Source: Asaia bogorensis (GTDB lineage: Bacteria > Pseudomonadota > Alphaproteobacteria > Acetobacterales > Acetobacteraceae). Taken from it: a DNA stretch of 8,210 bases. Location of the stretch: positions 1-8,210 of the forward strand of contig CAMCZJ010000137.1 in assembly GCA_945886995.1 (NCBI GenBank), given 5' to 3'. Position 1 is the first letter of the stretch, and each line of letters opens with the position of its first letter. The position numbers and the translations under genes are program-made. Positions 1-6,665 of the stretch are shown one piece after another. The notes beneath the pieces are model-generated. The model did no database searches. It had not been told where the DNA came from and saw only the letters and a program-made list of their open reading frames with translations.

Positions 1-32
1 TGCATGAAGCCGACAAGATGCTTTTGCCGCAT
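1..32 (-). CDS. Possible 5' end of a gene running off the left edge (partial)
   Basis: Reading on the minus strand, an ATG at 32-30 opens a frame that stays open for ten codons to the window edge, giving MRQKHLVGFM. An AGGA sits 7 bases upstream (about 40-43), which is good ribosome-binding spacing. The N-terminus loosely recalls NtaA/SnaA/DszA-type FMN-dependent monooxygenases of the luciferase-like family, which often begin with a Met-x-x-(K/Q)-x-H-L-like stretch. That resemblance is from memory over ten residues and is weak. The gene would lie 74 bases downstream of pgk in the same direction. Ten codons could also be open by chance, so existence and function both remain uncertain. Confidence 0.3.
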   Translation of the reverse strand, partial: MRQKHLVGFM

Positions 33-59
33 GGTCTATTCCTGCCCTTTGAATAGACC
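33..59. repeat. Perfect 9-bp inverted repeat with 9-base spacer
   Basis: The arms GGTCTATTC (33-41) and GAATAGACC (51-59) are exact reverse complements separated by 9 bases. On the minus strand the 3' arm ends directly against the candidate ATG at 32, and the AGGA ribosome-binding site straddles the loop and the arm. It could be a DNA operator for a dimeric regulator or an RNA hairpin controlling translation. On the plus strand it is followed by GAGTTTT, so a weak plus-strand terminator is also possible. The symmetry is seen directly; the role is inferred. Confidence 0.6.
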
Positions 60-76
60 GAGTTTTGCACCTTGGC

Positions 77-95
77 GGGCAGCGTCAACCTGCCC
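77..95 (-). other. Hairpin 12 bases downstream of the pgk stop codon
   Basis: In the minus-strand transcript GGGCAG (95-90) can pair with CTGCCC (82-77) around a 7-base loop. It starts just after the pgk stop. No run of U follows (the next bases are GCCAAGG), so it does not qualify as a textbook intrinsic terminator. It could protect the 3' end of the message or assist Rho-dependent termination. The CTGCCC arm can alternatively pair with a second GGGCAG at 47-42. Confidence 0.4.
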
Positions 96-106
96 TTACC
101 TTGTAC

Positions 107-1294
107 TCACCCCAGCGCGGCAACCCCCGGCAATTCCTTGCCTTCCAGCCATTCCAGGAAGGCGCCGCCGGCCGTTGAGACATAGCTCATGCGTTCCAGC
201 ACGCCGGCATGGCGGAGTGCGGCGACGGTATCACCCCCGCCCGCGATGGATTTCAGCGCGCCGGATTGCGTGAGCGCCGCGACCGTTTGCGCCGCCGCCA
301 CTGTTGCCGCATCAAAGGGTGCGGTCTCGAAAGCGCCGAGTGGGCCATTCCAGACCAGGGTGGAAGCGGTGCGCAGCCGCACTTCCAGGGCGGCAACGCT
401 TTGCGGCCCGACATCCAAAGCCATCATATTTGCCGGCACGGCATTGACGCCAACGGTGCGCGTTGGCGGATTGGGGCGGAATTCCTCGGCCACTACCAAA
501 TCAACCGGCAGCAGGATTTCGCAATGTGCGGCCTGGGCCTGTTCCATGATTTGCCGCGCCGTTGCGTGCATTTCGGCTTCTTGCAGGGATTTGCCCATGC
601 CATGGCCCTGCGCGGCGAGGAAGGTATTGGCCATGGCGCCGCCAATCACCAGCACATCCACCTTGCTGCAAAGATTGCCGAGCAATTCAAGCTTGGTCGA
701 AACCTTCGCCCCACCCACAATCGCCACCACTGGCCGTGCGGGATTGCCCAACGCCGCATCCAGCGCCTTCAATTCCGCTTCCATGAGCCGCCCGGCATAG
801 GCGGGCAGCAGGCGCGCCACCCCTTCCGTGCTGGCATGGGCGCGATGCGCTGCCGAAAACGCATCATTCACAAAAGCATCGCCGAGCTTGGCGAGAGCCA
901 CCGCCATGGCGGGGTCATTCTTTTCCTCACCGGCATGAAAGCGCGTGTTTTCCAGCAGCAGCACACCACCATCGGACAGAGCTGCCACCGCTGCTTCCGC
1001 CGCTTCACCCACGCAATCATCACACCAGGCGACGGGACGGTTCAGCGCCGCCGCCAAGGCTTCCTGCATGGGCTTCAGCGACATTTCCGGCACGCGCTTG
1101 CCCTTGGGGCGATCAAAATGGCTCAGCACCACCACGCGGGCACCTTTTTGCGCCAATTCCGCGATGGTCGGACAAAGCCGTTCGATGCGTGTGCGATCCG
1201 TGATGCGGCCATCCTTGACCGGCACATTCAAATCAGCGCGCAGCAATACGCGCTGACCCTTGGCCGGAAGCGCATCAATCGTATTGAAAGCCAT
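107..1294 (-). CDS. pgk: Phosphoglycerate kinase
   Basis: Cytosolic enzyme that reversibly transfers the acyl phosphate of 1,3-bisphosphoglycerate to ADP, making ATP and 3-phosphoglycerate. It directly follows GAPDH in glycolysis and reverses in gluconeogenesis or the Calvin cycle. The protein has 395 residues, normal for a bacterial Pgk. Visible signatures are the N-terminal RADLNVP (19-25), SHFDRPKG (58-65, family usually SHLGRPKG or SHFGRPKG), LLENTRFH (113-120), the interdomain stretch around VNDAFSAAHRAHAS (142-155), GGAKVSTK (194-201), WNGPLGAFE (315-323) and the nucleotide-loop motif GGGDTVAAL (352-360). The ATG at 1294 is chosen because homologues begin near this point and GAGG (1305-1302) lies 7 bases upstream. 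The frame stays open to 1402, but that extension overlaps gap and has no ribosome-binding support. It is the last gene of the tkt-gap-pgk cluster, 53 bases after gap. No defects seen. Confidence 0.97.
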   Translation of the reverse strand: MAFNTIDALPAKGQRVLLRADLNVPVKDGRITDRTRIERLCPTIAELAQKGARVVVLSHFDRPKGKRVPEMSLKPMQEALAAALNRPVAWCDDCVGEAAEAAVAALSDGGVLLLENTRFHAGEEKNDPAMAVALAKLGDAFVNDAFSAAHRAHASTEGVARLLPAYAGRLMEAELKALDAALGNPARPVVAIVGGAKVSTKLELLGNLCSKVDVLVIGGAMANTFLAAQGHGMGKSLQEAEMHATARQIMEQAQAAHCEILLPVDLVVAEEFRPNPPTRTVGVNAVPANMMALDVGPQSVAALEVRLRTASTLVWNGPLGAFETAPFDAATVAAAQTVAALTQSGALKSIAGGGDTVAALRHAGVLERMSYVSTAGGAFLEWLEGKELPGVAALG

Positions 1295-1311
1295 GATGGG
1301 ACCTCGGGTAG

Positions 1312-1336
1312 GGGGCAGCACGTGGTGCGCTGCCCC
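1312..1336 (-). other. Perfect 8-bp hairpin in the gap-pgk spacer
   Basis: The minus-strand transcript can pair GGGGCAGC (1336-1329) with GCTGCCCC (1319-1312) around a 9-base loop. It begins 11 bases after the gap stop codon and ends 17 bases before the pgk ATG, leaving the pgk GAGG ribosome-binding site free. No U-tract follows, so termination is unlikely. It more probably acts in mRNA processing or stability between the two cistrons. The stem is seen directly; the role is inferred. Confidence 0.5.
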
Positions 1337-1347
1337 GAAACACCAGA

Positions 1348-2364
1348 TTAGAGAGAGCCAAACAACGCCGCAGTATCGCTCATGCGGTTCGAAAAACCCC
1401 ATTCATTGTCATACCAGGACAGCACGCGCACCAACCCGCCATCCACCACCTGAGTCTGCGTTGCATCAAAGGTGGAAGAAGCCGGGTTGTGGTTGAAATC
1501 AATGCTGACCAGCGGTTCGGTATTATAGCCAAGAATACCCTTCAATTCGCCCTCAGCGGCCGCCTTCATCGCGGCATTCACAGCTTCCTTCGTGACACCT
1601 TCCTTGGCGGGCACGAAATCCAGCGACACGAGCGATACATTGGGCGTTGGGATACGAATGGCCGTGCCATCCAGCTTGCCCTTCAATTCCGGCATGACCA
1701 GGCCCACAGCCTTCGCCGCGCCGGTCGAGGTCGGGATAGCGGAAACCGCCGCGGCGCGGGCGCGATGCAGATCCTTGTGCAGCGTATCCACGGTGTTCTG
1801 ATCGCCCGTATAGGCGTGAATCGTCACCATATAGCCGCGCAGAATGCCGAAATGCTCATGCAGCACCTTGGCCACGGGCGCCAGGCAATTCGTGGTGCAA
1901 GACGCGTTGGAAATCACCGTCATGTCTTTCGTCAGCGTCTTGTGATTGACGCCATAAACAATGGTCGCATCCGCATTGTCGCCGGGGGCAGAGATCACCA
2001 CCTTGCGGGCGCCTGCCGTGATCAGCGCGGAAGCCTTTTCCTTGCTGGTGAAAATGCCGGTGCATTCCAGGGCAACATCAACGCCCTGGAAGGGCACCTT
2101 GGTCGGGTCACGCTCGGCGCTCACGATGATCGGCGCATAGGTGCGGCCATTGGCAGTGATGATGATCTTATTGCCATCCACTGCAACCTCACCGGGGAAA
2201 CGGCCATGCACACTGTCATAACGGAACAGATGCGCATTGGCTTCCACACTGCCGAGATCATTGATGGCAACGCATTCCACATCGCGGCGATTGCTTTCAA
2301 TCATCGCGCGTAGCACCAGGCGCCCAATGCGCCCGAACCCATTGATGGCAACCTTGACGGCCAT
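1348..2364 (-). CDS. gap: Glyceraldehyde-3-phosphate dehydrogenase, type I (phosphorylating)
   Basis: Cytosolic homotetrameric enzyme that oxidises glyceraldehyde 3-phosphate with NAD(P)+ and phosphate to 1,3-bisphosphoglycerate, the substrate of the next gene's product. The protein has 338 residues, normal for class I. The Rossmann fingerprint INGFGRIGR is at 7-15. Asp36, after the second strand (CVAINDL), favours NAD. The catalytic motif SNASCTTNCLAP at 152-163 carries nucleophile Cys156, and the base is His183 in IHAYTGDQ. AIPTSTGAAKAVG (209-221) and the C-terminal WYDNEWGFSNRM (317-328) are also typical. The ATG at 2364 starts exactly at the conserved MAVKVAINGFGRIG and has AAGGA 7 bases upstream. 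A TTG at 2397 would add eleven residues and overlap the tkt stop, so it is rejected. It lies 29 bases after tkt and 53 before pgk, consistent with one transcript. Cofactor preference is inferred from one residue. Confidence 0.97.
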   Translation of the reverse strand: MAVKVAINGFGRIGRLVLRAMIESNRRDVECVAINDLGSVEANAHLFRYDSVHGRFPGEVAVDGNKIIITANGRTYAPIIVSAERDPTKVPFQGVDVALECTGIFTSKEKASALITAGARKVVISAPGDNADATIVYGVNHKTLTKDMTVISNASCTTNCLAPVAKVLHEHFGILRGYMVTIHAYTGDQNTVDTLHKDLHRARAAAVSAIPTSTGAAKAVGLVMPELKGKLDGTAIRIPTPNVSLVSLDFVPAKEGVTKEAVNAAMKAAAEGELKGILGYNTEPLVSIDFNHNPASSTFDATQTQVVDGGLVRVLSWYDNEWGFSNRMSDTAALFGSL

Positions 2365-2369
2365 GATAT

Positions 2370-2387
2370 TTTCCTTCCCCAAAGAAA
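2370..2387 (-). promoter_or_regulatory. Weak hairpin masking the gap ribosome-binding site (candidate)
   Basis: On the minus strand TTTCTTT (2387-2381) can pair with AAGGAAA (2376-2370) around a GGGG loop. This gives seven pairs including one U-G wobble. The 3' arm contains the whole gap Shine-Dalgarno core AAGGA (2376-2372). The stem is A/U-rich and therefore marginal, the kind that opens with temperature or with ribosomes arriving from tkt. It may equally be a chance consequence of a purine-rich Shine-Dalgarno following a pyrimidine run. Confidence 0.25.
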
Positions 2388-2393
2388 CTGAAT

Positions 2394-4433
2394 TCAAACC
2401 CCAAGCCGCTTGCGTACGGCTTCAACCACCGCATCCGGCGTAATGCCGAAATGCTTGAACAAATCATCGGCGGGCGCCGAGGCGCCGAAGCCCGCCATGC
2501 CAATGAATACGCCATCGGCGCCAAGCCAGCGTTCCCACCCAAAGCCAACCGCGGCTTCAATGCCAAAACGCGGCGCGCTGCCCAGCACGCTGGCGCGATA
2601 GGCGTCATCTTGCCCCGCGAATAATTCCCAACACGGCAAAGACACCACAGCCGTTGGAATGCCGGCTGCCTGCAACGTCTCCCGCGCCGTCATAGCCAGC
2701 GAGACCTCGCTGCCGGTGGCGATCAATGTCGCCTGCCGCGCGCCATCGGCTTCCGCCAGCACATAGCCACCGCGGGCTGAGCGATTCTCGGCCGTATCGG
2801 TGCGGAGCGTCGGCAGGTTCTGGCGGGATAGCGCGAGCAATGATGGTCCATCGGCGCGGCGCAGCGCCAATTCCCAGCATTCGGCGGTTTCCATCGCATC
2901 CGCCGGGCGAAACACATGCACATTCGGCATGGCGCGGAAGGAAGCGATATGTTCCACCGGCTGGTGCGTCGGTCCATCTTCGCCAAGGCCAATCGAATCA
3001 TGTGTCAGCACATGAATGACGCGCTGGCGCATCAGCGCGGCCAGCCGTACGGCGGGGCGGAGGTAATCGCTGAACACCAGGAAGGTGCCGCTATAGGGAA
3101 TGATGCCGCCATGCAGCGCCATGCCGTTCATGGCGGCTGCCATGCCATGTTCACGCACGCCCCAATGAACAAAGCGACCGCTGAAATTGCCCGGCGTAAT
3201 CGCCGGCACGCCCTTCACATTGGTATTATTGGACCCCGTGAGGTCCGCCGAACCGCCAACCATTTCCAGCACTGAAGGCACCAGGGCTTCAAGCGCCTTC
3301 TGGCTGGAAACCCGGGTTGCCAACTTCGGCTTGTCAGCCGCGATTTGGCTGCGGAGCGCGGAAAGCGCCTCATTCCAGGCTTCCGGCAGGCGCCCGGCCA
3401 TGGCGCGTTCAAATTCCGCGCGCTGCGGGTGCTTGGCGATGCGCTTCAGCCAGGAACGCCGCGCACCTGCGCCGCGCCGCCCGGCAGCCTCCCAAAGCGT
3501 CTTGATATCCGCCGGCACTTCAAAGGGCGCCGCTGTCCAGCCCAAAGCCTGCTTGGCGGCAGCGGCTTCAGCGGCACCGAGTGGCGCGCCATGGCTGCCC
3601 GCCGTGCCCGCCTTGGTCGGCGCGCCGAGGCCGATGATGGTCCGGCAAGCGATCAACGTGGGCTTGCGGTTGCGCATGGCCCAAGACATGGCCGAGGCCA
3701 ATTCGCCCGCATCATGCCCATCCACGCGCCGCACAGCCCAGCCATAAGCCTGGAAGCGCTTCAGCACATCTTCCGAAAATGACAGCGCGGTGTCGCCATC
3801 AATCGAGATGTGGTTGTCGTCCCAAAGCACCGTCAGCTTGGAAAGCCCGTAATGGCCAGCAAGGGCAGCGGCTTCATGCGCGATGCCTTCCTGAAGGTCT
3901 CCATCGGAAGCGATGACCCAGGTGCGGTGATCCACCAAGGAAGTACCAAAGCGCGCCGCCATCATGCGTTCCGCCATCGCCATGCCGACGGCTGTGGAAA
4001 TCCCCTGGCCGAGCGGGCCAGTGGTGGTCTCAATCCCCGGATGCTCGCCGAATTCGGGGTGTCCGGCGGCGGGGGAGTGAAGCTGGCGGAAGCGCCTCAG
4101 CTCATCCGCCCCCATGCCCTCATGCCCCGTCAGGTGCAGCAAGGCGTAAAGCAGCATGGACCCATGGCCGGCGGAAAGGACAAAGCGGTCCCGGTCCGGC
4201 CAGCGCGGGTCGGCAGCGTCATATTTCAGGAAGCCAGCAAATAGCGCGGTTGCGGCATCGGCCATGCCCATGGGCATGCCGGGATGGCCGGATTTGGCTT
4301 GCTCCACCGCGTCAATCGCCAATGCCCGGATGGCATTGGCCATGCGGCGGGGATCATCGAGCGGACGGGCGAGGATAGCCGCCTGGGCGGCGAGCGCGGG
4401 GTTGGGCGCGTCGGGGGCGGCAATGGTGGCCAC
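2394..4433 (-). CDS. tkt: Transketolase
   Basis: Cytosolic thiamine-diphosphate enzyme that moves two-carbon units between sugar phosphates in the non-oxidative pentose phosphate pathway or the Calvin cycle. The 679 residues suit a bacterial transketolase with a slightly long N-terminus. The pyrophosphate/pyrimidine domain shows AKSGHPGMPMGMAD (46-59), SAGHGS (87-92), GPLGQGIS (139-146) and the ThDP/metal motif DGDLQEG...DDNHISIDG (177-213). The second domain has HWGVREHGMA (423-432) with catalytic Glu428, then LTHDSIGLGEDGPTHQP (476-492). The C-terminal domain has ATGSEVSLA (572-580). The start codon is GTG; only a weak AAGG lies 11 bases upstream, so the start is less certain. The next in-frame ATG, residue 31, would give the short start MANAIRALAIDAV and is a real alternative. 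Both cofactor sites are intact. It is first in the tkt-gap-pgk cluster and has a plausible promoter upstream. Confidence 0.96.
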   Translation of the reverse strand: MATIAAPDAPNPALAAQAAILARPLDDPRRMANAIRALAIDAVEQAKSGHPGMPMGMADAATALFAGFLKYDAADPRWPDRDRFVLSAGHGSMLLYALLHLTGHEGMGADELRRFRQLHSPAAGHPEFGEHPGIETTTGPLGQGISTAVGMAMAERMMAARFGTSLVDHRTWVIASDGDLQEGIAHEAAALAGHYGLSKLTVLWDDNHISIDGDTALSFSEDVLKRFQAYGWAVRRVDGHDAGELASAMSWAMRNRKPTLIACRTIIGLGAPTKAGTAGSHGAPLGAAEAAAAKQALGWTAAPFEVPADIKTLWEAAGRRGAGARRSWLKRIAKHPQRAEFERAMAGRLPEAWNEALSALRSQIAADKPKLATRVSSQKALEALVPSVLEMVGGSADLTGSNNTNVKGVPAITPGNFSGRFVHWGVREHGMAAAMNGMALHGGIIPYSGTFLVFSDYLRPAVRLAALMRQRVIHVLTHDSIGLGEDGPTHQPVEHIASFRAMPNVHVFRPADAMETAECWELALRRADGPSLLALSRQNLPTLRTDTAENRSARGGYVLAEADGARQATLIATGSEVSLAMTARETLQAAGIPTAVVSLPCWELFAGQDDAYRASVLGSAPRFGIEAAVGFGWERWLGADGVFIGMAGFGASAPADDLFKHFGITPDAVVEAVRKRLGV

Positions 4434-4472
4434 GTGTTGGGGAACCTTAATGGCTGTTTCTGGACCCTGGGC

Positions 4473-4501
4473 GCTATAGGGCGCGGGGCGGCTTCGGGCA
4501 A
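4473..4501 (-). promoter_or_regulatory. Candidate sigma-70 promoter for tkt-gap-pgk
   Basis: On the minus strand TTGCCC (4501-4496) and TATAGC (4478-4473) are separated by exactly 17 bases, the preferred spacing for housekeeping sigma factors. The -10 end lies about 40 bases before the tkt GTG, implying an untranslated leader of roughly 33 bases. It sits in the only gap of about 100 bases upstream of the metabolic cluster. Each hexamer matches consensus at four of six positions. In a GC-rich spacer this is suggestive but unproven. I see no convincing terminator for chaA in the same 105-base spacer. Confidence 0.4.
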
Positions 4502-4538
4502 CCGGTAGCCTGGCTGTAGGATGGCTGGCTGCCGTGGC

Positions 4539-5618
4539 TCAGGGGGCAAAAATCGTGAAAACGAAGGTCACCGCCAGGATCAGATGGACAATGCCGGAAA
4601 GGATATTCGTCCGCCCAGTCCCGTAAGTGAGCATCGCCACGGCAAAACCCAGCGCCAAAAGAACAGAATGCCCCGGCGAAATGCCAAGGGCCAGGGGTTG
4701 ACCATACCACCAGGTCACCAGGGCGACGGTTGGCACGGTCAGACCAATCGAGGCGACACCGCTGCCAAGCGCGAGATTGATCGCTGACTGCATGCGGTTA
4801 TGTGCCGCGGCACGGAACGCCGCCCCCGATTCGGGCAGCAGCACAATGGCCGCGACAATGACGCCGACAATCGCCACCGGCGCGCCGGCTGCCGCGACGC
4901 CATCTTCAAGTGCCGGGGCCAGGCATTTGGCGAGCATCACCACCGAAAGCAGGCACAGGCATAGCAAAGCGAAGGATAGCAGCGCCAAGCGCCCGCTGGG
5001 GCGGGCATGGCCTTCACCCGCAGCGCTTTCTTCCGGCAGGAAATATTCCCGGTGGCGATTGGTTTGCACAAACAGGAAGGCGCCATAGAGCGCGAGACAA
5101 ACAAATGAAACAAAGGCCAATTGCGCCGCGCTGTAATAAGGGCCTGGGGCAGATACCACATGATTGGGCACGATCAGCACCAGCACCGCCAGGGGCATCA
5201 GCACCGCCAGAAGCGCATTGGCGCCAGCGACCCGGAACTGATTTTCCCGATGCACAATGCCGCCCACCAGAATGGCCAGCCCGGCAATGCCATGCAGCAC
5301 AAGCATGACGGTGGCGAGCAAGGTATCACGCATCAGATTCGGGTTCTCATCCCCGGTCAGCATCAGGGAAATAATAAGCCCCGCTTCGATGACCGTGACA
5401 GAAAGCGCCAGGATCAAGCCGCCGAAGGGCTCCCCAACACGCAGCGCCACCACTTCGGCGTGATGCACCGCTGCCACCACATTGCAGAGCAATGTCACAA
5501 GGGTCAGCAAGGCCAGAAGCTCAACCCCGACCTTACCAATGCCAAGCCAAACGCTGATGCCTGCCAAGGGCGCCAGAATGAATAGCGGTGGAATGCGATC
5601 CCTTGCGCCAGACGCCAT
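4539..5618 (-). CDS. chaA: Ca2+/H+ antiporter, ChaA type (CaCA family)
   Basis: Inner-membrane antiporter of the CaCA superfamily; ChaA relatives expel Ca2+ (and Na+ or K+ at alkaline pH) in exchange for protons. The 359 residues are close to E. coli ChaA (366). The protein is strongly hydrophobic with about eleven candidate membrane segments. The two inverted alpha repeats are recognisable: GEPFGGLILALSVTVIEAG (62-80) with acidic Glu63 and Glu78, and LPESGAAFRAAAHNRMQSAI (261-280) followed by NLALGSGVASIGLTVP (281-296) with Glu263. A polar loop at about 186-210 separates the halves. The ATG at 5618 is the first possible one after an in-frame TAG four codons upstream. Its GGAAGGG (5637-5631) is 12 bases away, longer than ideal. 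It follows the amidase gene by 53 bases and may be cotranscribed with it. Which cation it moves cannot be told from sequence. Confidence 0.9.
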   Translation of the reverse strand: MASGARDRIPPLFILAPLAGISVWLGIGKVGVELLALLTLVTLLCNVVAAVHHAEVVALRVGEPFGGLILALSVTVIEAGLIISLMLTGDENPNLMRDTLLATVMLVLHGIAGLAILVGGIVHRENQFRVAGANALLAVLMPLAVLVLIVPNHVVSAPGPYYSAAQLAFVSFVCLALYGAFLFVQTNRHREYFLPEESAAGEGHARPSGRLALLSFALLCLCLLSVVMLAKCLAPALEDGVAAAGAPVAIVGVIVAAIVLLPESGAAFRAAAHNRMQSAINLALGSGVASIGLTVPTVALVTWWYGQPLALGISPGHSVLLALGFAVAMLTYGTGRTNILSGIVHLILAVTFVFTIFAP

Positions 5619-5671
5619 AATGAATTGCTACCCTTCCAGAGCCTTTGGGGCGCAGGATGCGTTGCGCATTT

Positions 5672-6643
5672 TCAGAACAACAAGCCCTTCTTTAGCATGC
5701 CATGCACGCCCTTTTCGCCATTCACCGTCTGCGTTACGCGGAAATCAACGGCCAGTGAGCAGAATTGATAGGCGTCGGCATCCGAAAGATTGGTGCGCGA
5801 ACAGATGAAGGCGATCATCTCACGCAGCGCCTGCTTCATGGCCAAATCCAGATCCTCATTCATCCCCATGGTGATGAAATGGGTTTTGGTCTCCGCGCGG
5901 GGGAATTTCAGCACCGGGTCCTTGGCGCCGCCGCCCTTCACCACGGAAAGCTTGAAATGGCCGGTCAGGCAGATTTCGAGGGCATTGATGCAGACCTCAC
6001 CATCTCCTTGCACGCCATGGCCGTCTCCGGCGGAAAACAATGCACCCTTGTTGAAAATGGGCAGGAATAGCGTAGTGCCCTCGGTCAATTCCTTATTGTC
6101 GAGGTTGCCGCCAATGGCGCGCGGTTCCTTCGTGTTCACCATCCCCCAATCGGGCGGTGGCGCCACGCCCATCACGCCAAAAAAGGGTGCCAACGGCAGA
6201 TCAAGCCCGCCATCCTGCGGCCCGAAGGGCAGGCGGCAGGTCATGGCTTGCTTGTTCACCGGAATATGCAGCGTGCGGCGATAGGGGAAATCTTCCGGCA
6301 GCGTGCCGAAAAGCGGGCGGAAGCCGCAAAAGCCCCAATCCGCGCCGAGTTCGATTTTTTCGATATCCACGCGCAGCGCATCACCTGGTTCAGCGCCGCT
6401 CACCTCAACCGGGCCGGTGATGATATGTGCGCCGAGCCGTGGCAGCTTGGTGTGGATTTCTGAAATGGCGGGGTGCAGCGGCAGGCCCTTCTCCGGCCCC
6501 GGCATCACTTCCGGCCCGCCCGAGACACATTCCAGAATAATAGTCTCGCCCGAGGCAATGCTCGCAACCGGCGCAAAGGAAGCGTCAAACCCGCCCCAGC
6601 GGCAGGTGGCGACAGAAGCGGGGATCCGCGTTGCTTGCGACAT
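5672..6643 (-). CDS. Acetamidase/formamidase family protein
   Basis: Probable amidohydrolase of the FmdA/AmdA family, which cleaves short aliphatic amides such as formamide or acetamide to the acid and ammonia. The protein has 323 residues, full length for the shorter bacterial members. Family signatures are GPVEVSGAEPGDAL (77-90), GGNLDNKEL (178-186) and SAGDGHGVQGDGEV (204-217, commonly GDxHAxQGDGE in relatives). No signal peptide or membrane segment is visible, so it should be cytosolic. A GTG directly precedes the ATG (6646 and 6643); the ATG is preferred because AGAGGA (6656-6651) lies 7 bases before it but only 4 before the GTG. The gene sits between corA and chaA, with no amide-uptake or regulator genes (fmdDEF-like) beside it. 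Family assignment is firm; substrate is not, since many members are uncharacterised. Confidence 0.88.
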   Translation of the reverse strand: MSQATRIPASVATCRWGGFDASFAPVASIASGETIILECVSGGPEVMPGPEKGLPLHPAISEIHTKLPRLGAHIITGPVEVSGAEPGDALRVDIEKIELGADWGFCGFRPLFGTLPEDFPYRRTLHIPVNKQAMTCRLPFGPQDGGLDLPLAPFFGVMGVAPPPDWGMVNTKEPRAIGGNLDNKELTEGTTLFLPIFNKGALFSAGDGHGVQGDGEVCINALEICLTGHFKLSVVKGGGAKDPVLKFPRAETKTHFITMGMNEDLDLAMKQALREMIAFICSRTNLSDADAYQFCSLAVDFRVTQTVNGEKGVHGMLKKGLLF

Positions 6644-6650
6644 CACATTG

Positions 6651-6656
6651 TCCTCT
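6651..6656 (-). promoter_or_regulatory. Ribosome-binding site deciding the amidase start
   Basis: AGAGGA on the minus strand lies 7 bases before the ATG at 6643 and 4 bases before the overlapping-frame GTG at 6646. The spacing favours the ATG. Confidence 0.65.
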
Positions 6657-6665
6657 TGATTTAGA

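Noticed and set aside
209..1351. A 380-codon open frame on the plus strand, opposite pgk
   Set aside because: It lies antisense across almost all of a clearly recognised pgk and has no family signature; it is rich in His, Arg and Gln, typical of reading a GC-rich gene backwards.
1295..1402. An N-terminal extension of pgk to 1402
   Set aside because: It would overlap the end of gap by 55 bases and run through the hairpin spacer, while homologues start at the ATG at 1294, which has a good ribosome-binding site.
1489..2313. A 274-codon open frame on the plus strand, opposite gap
   Set aside because: It mirrors the intact gap gene and shows no recognisable domain or convincing ribosome-binding site; treated as a codon-bias shadow.
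2365..2397. A TTG start for gap overlapping the tkt stop as TTGA
   Set aside because: Stop-start overlap hints at coupling, but the added eleven residues precede the conserved MAVKVAINGFGRIG and the AAGGA fits the ATG at 2364.
4434..4538. A terminator for chaA or a 6S RNA-type gene upstream of tkt
   Set aside because: The spacer has short repeats such as AGCCAG but no stable stem with a U-tract, and at 105 bases it is too short for a 6S RNA.
5657..5671. Small hairpin ATGCG-TTG-CGCAT followed by TTTT on the plus strand
   Set aside because: The stem is only five pairs and the U-tract is on the strand opposite to every gene here, so it does not end any recognised transcript.
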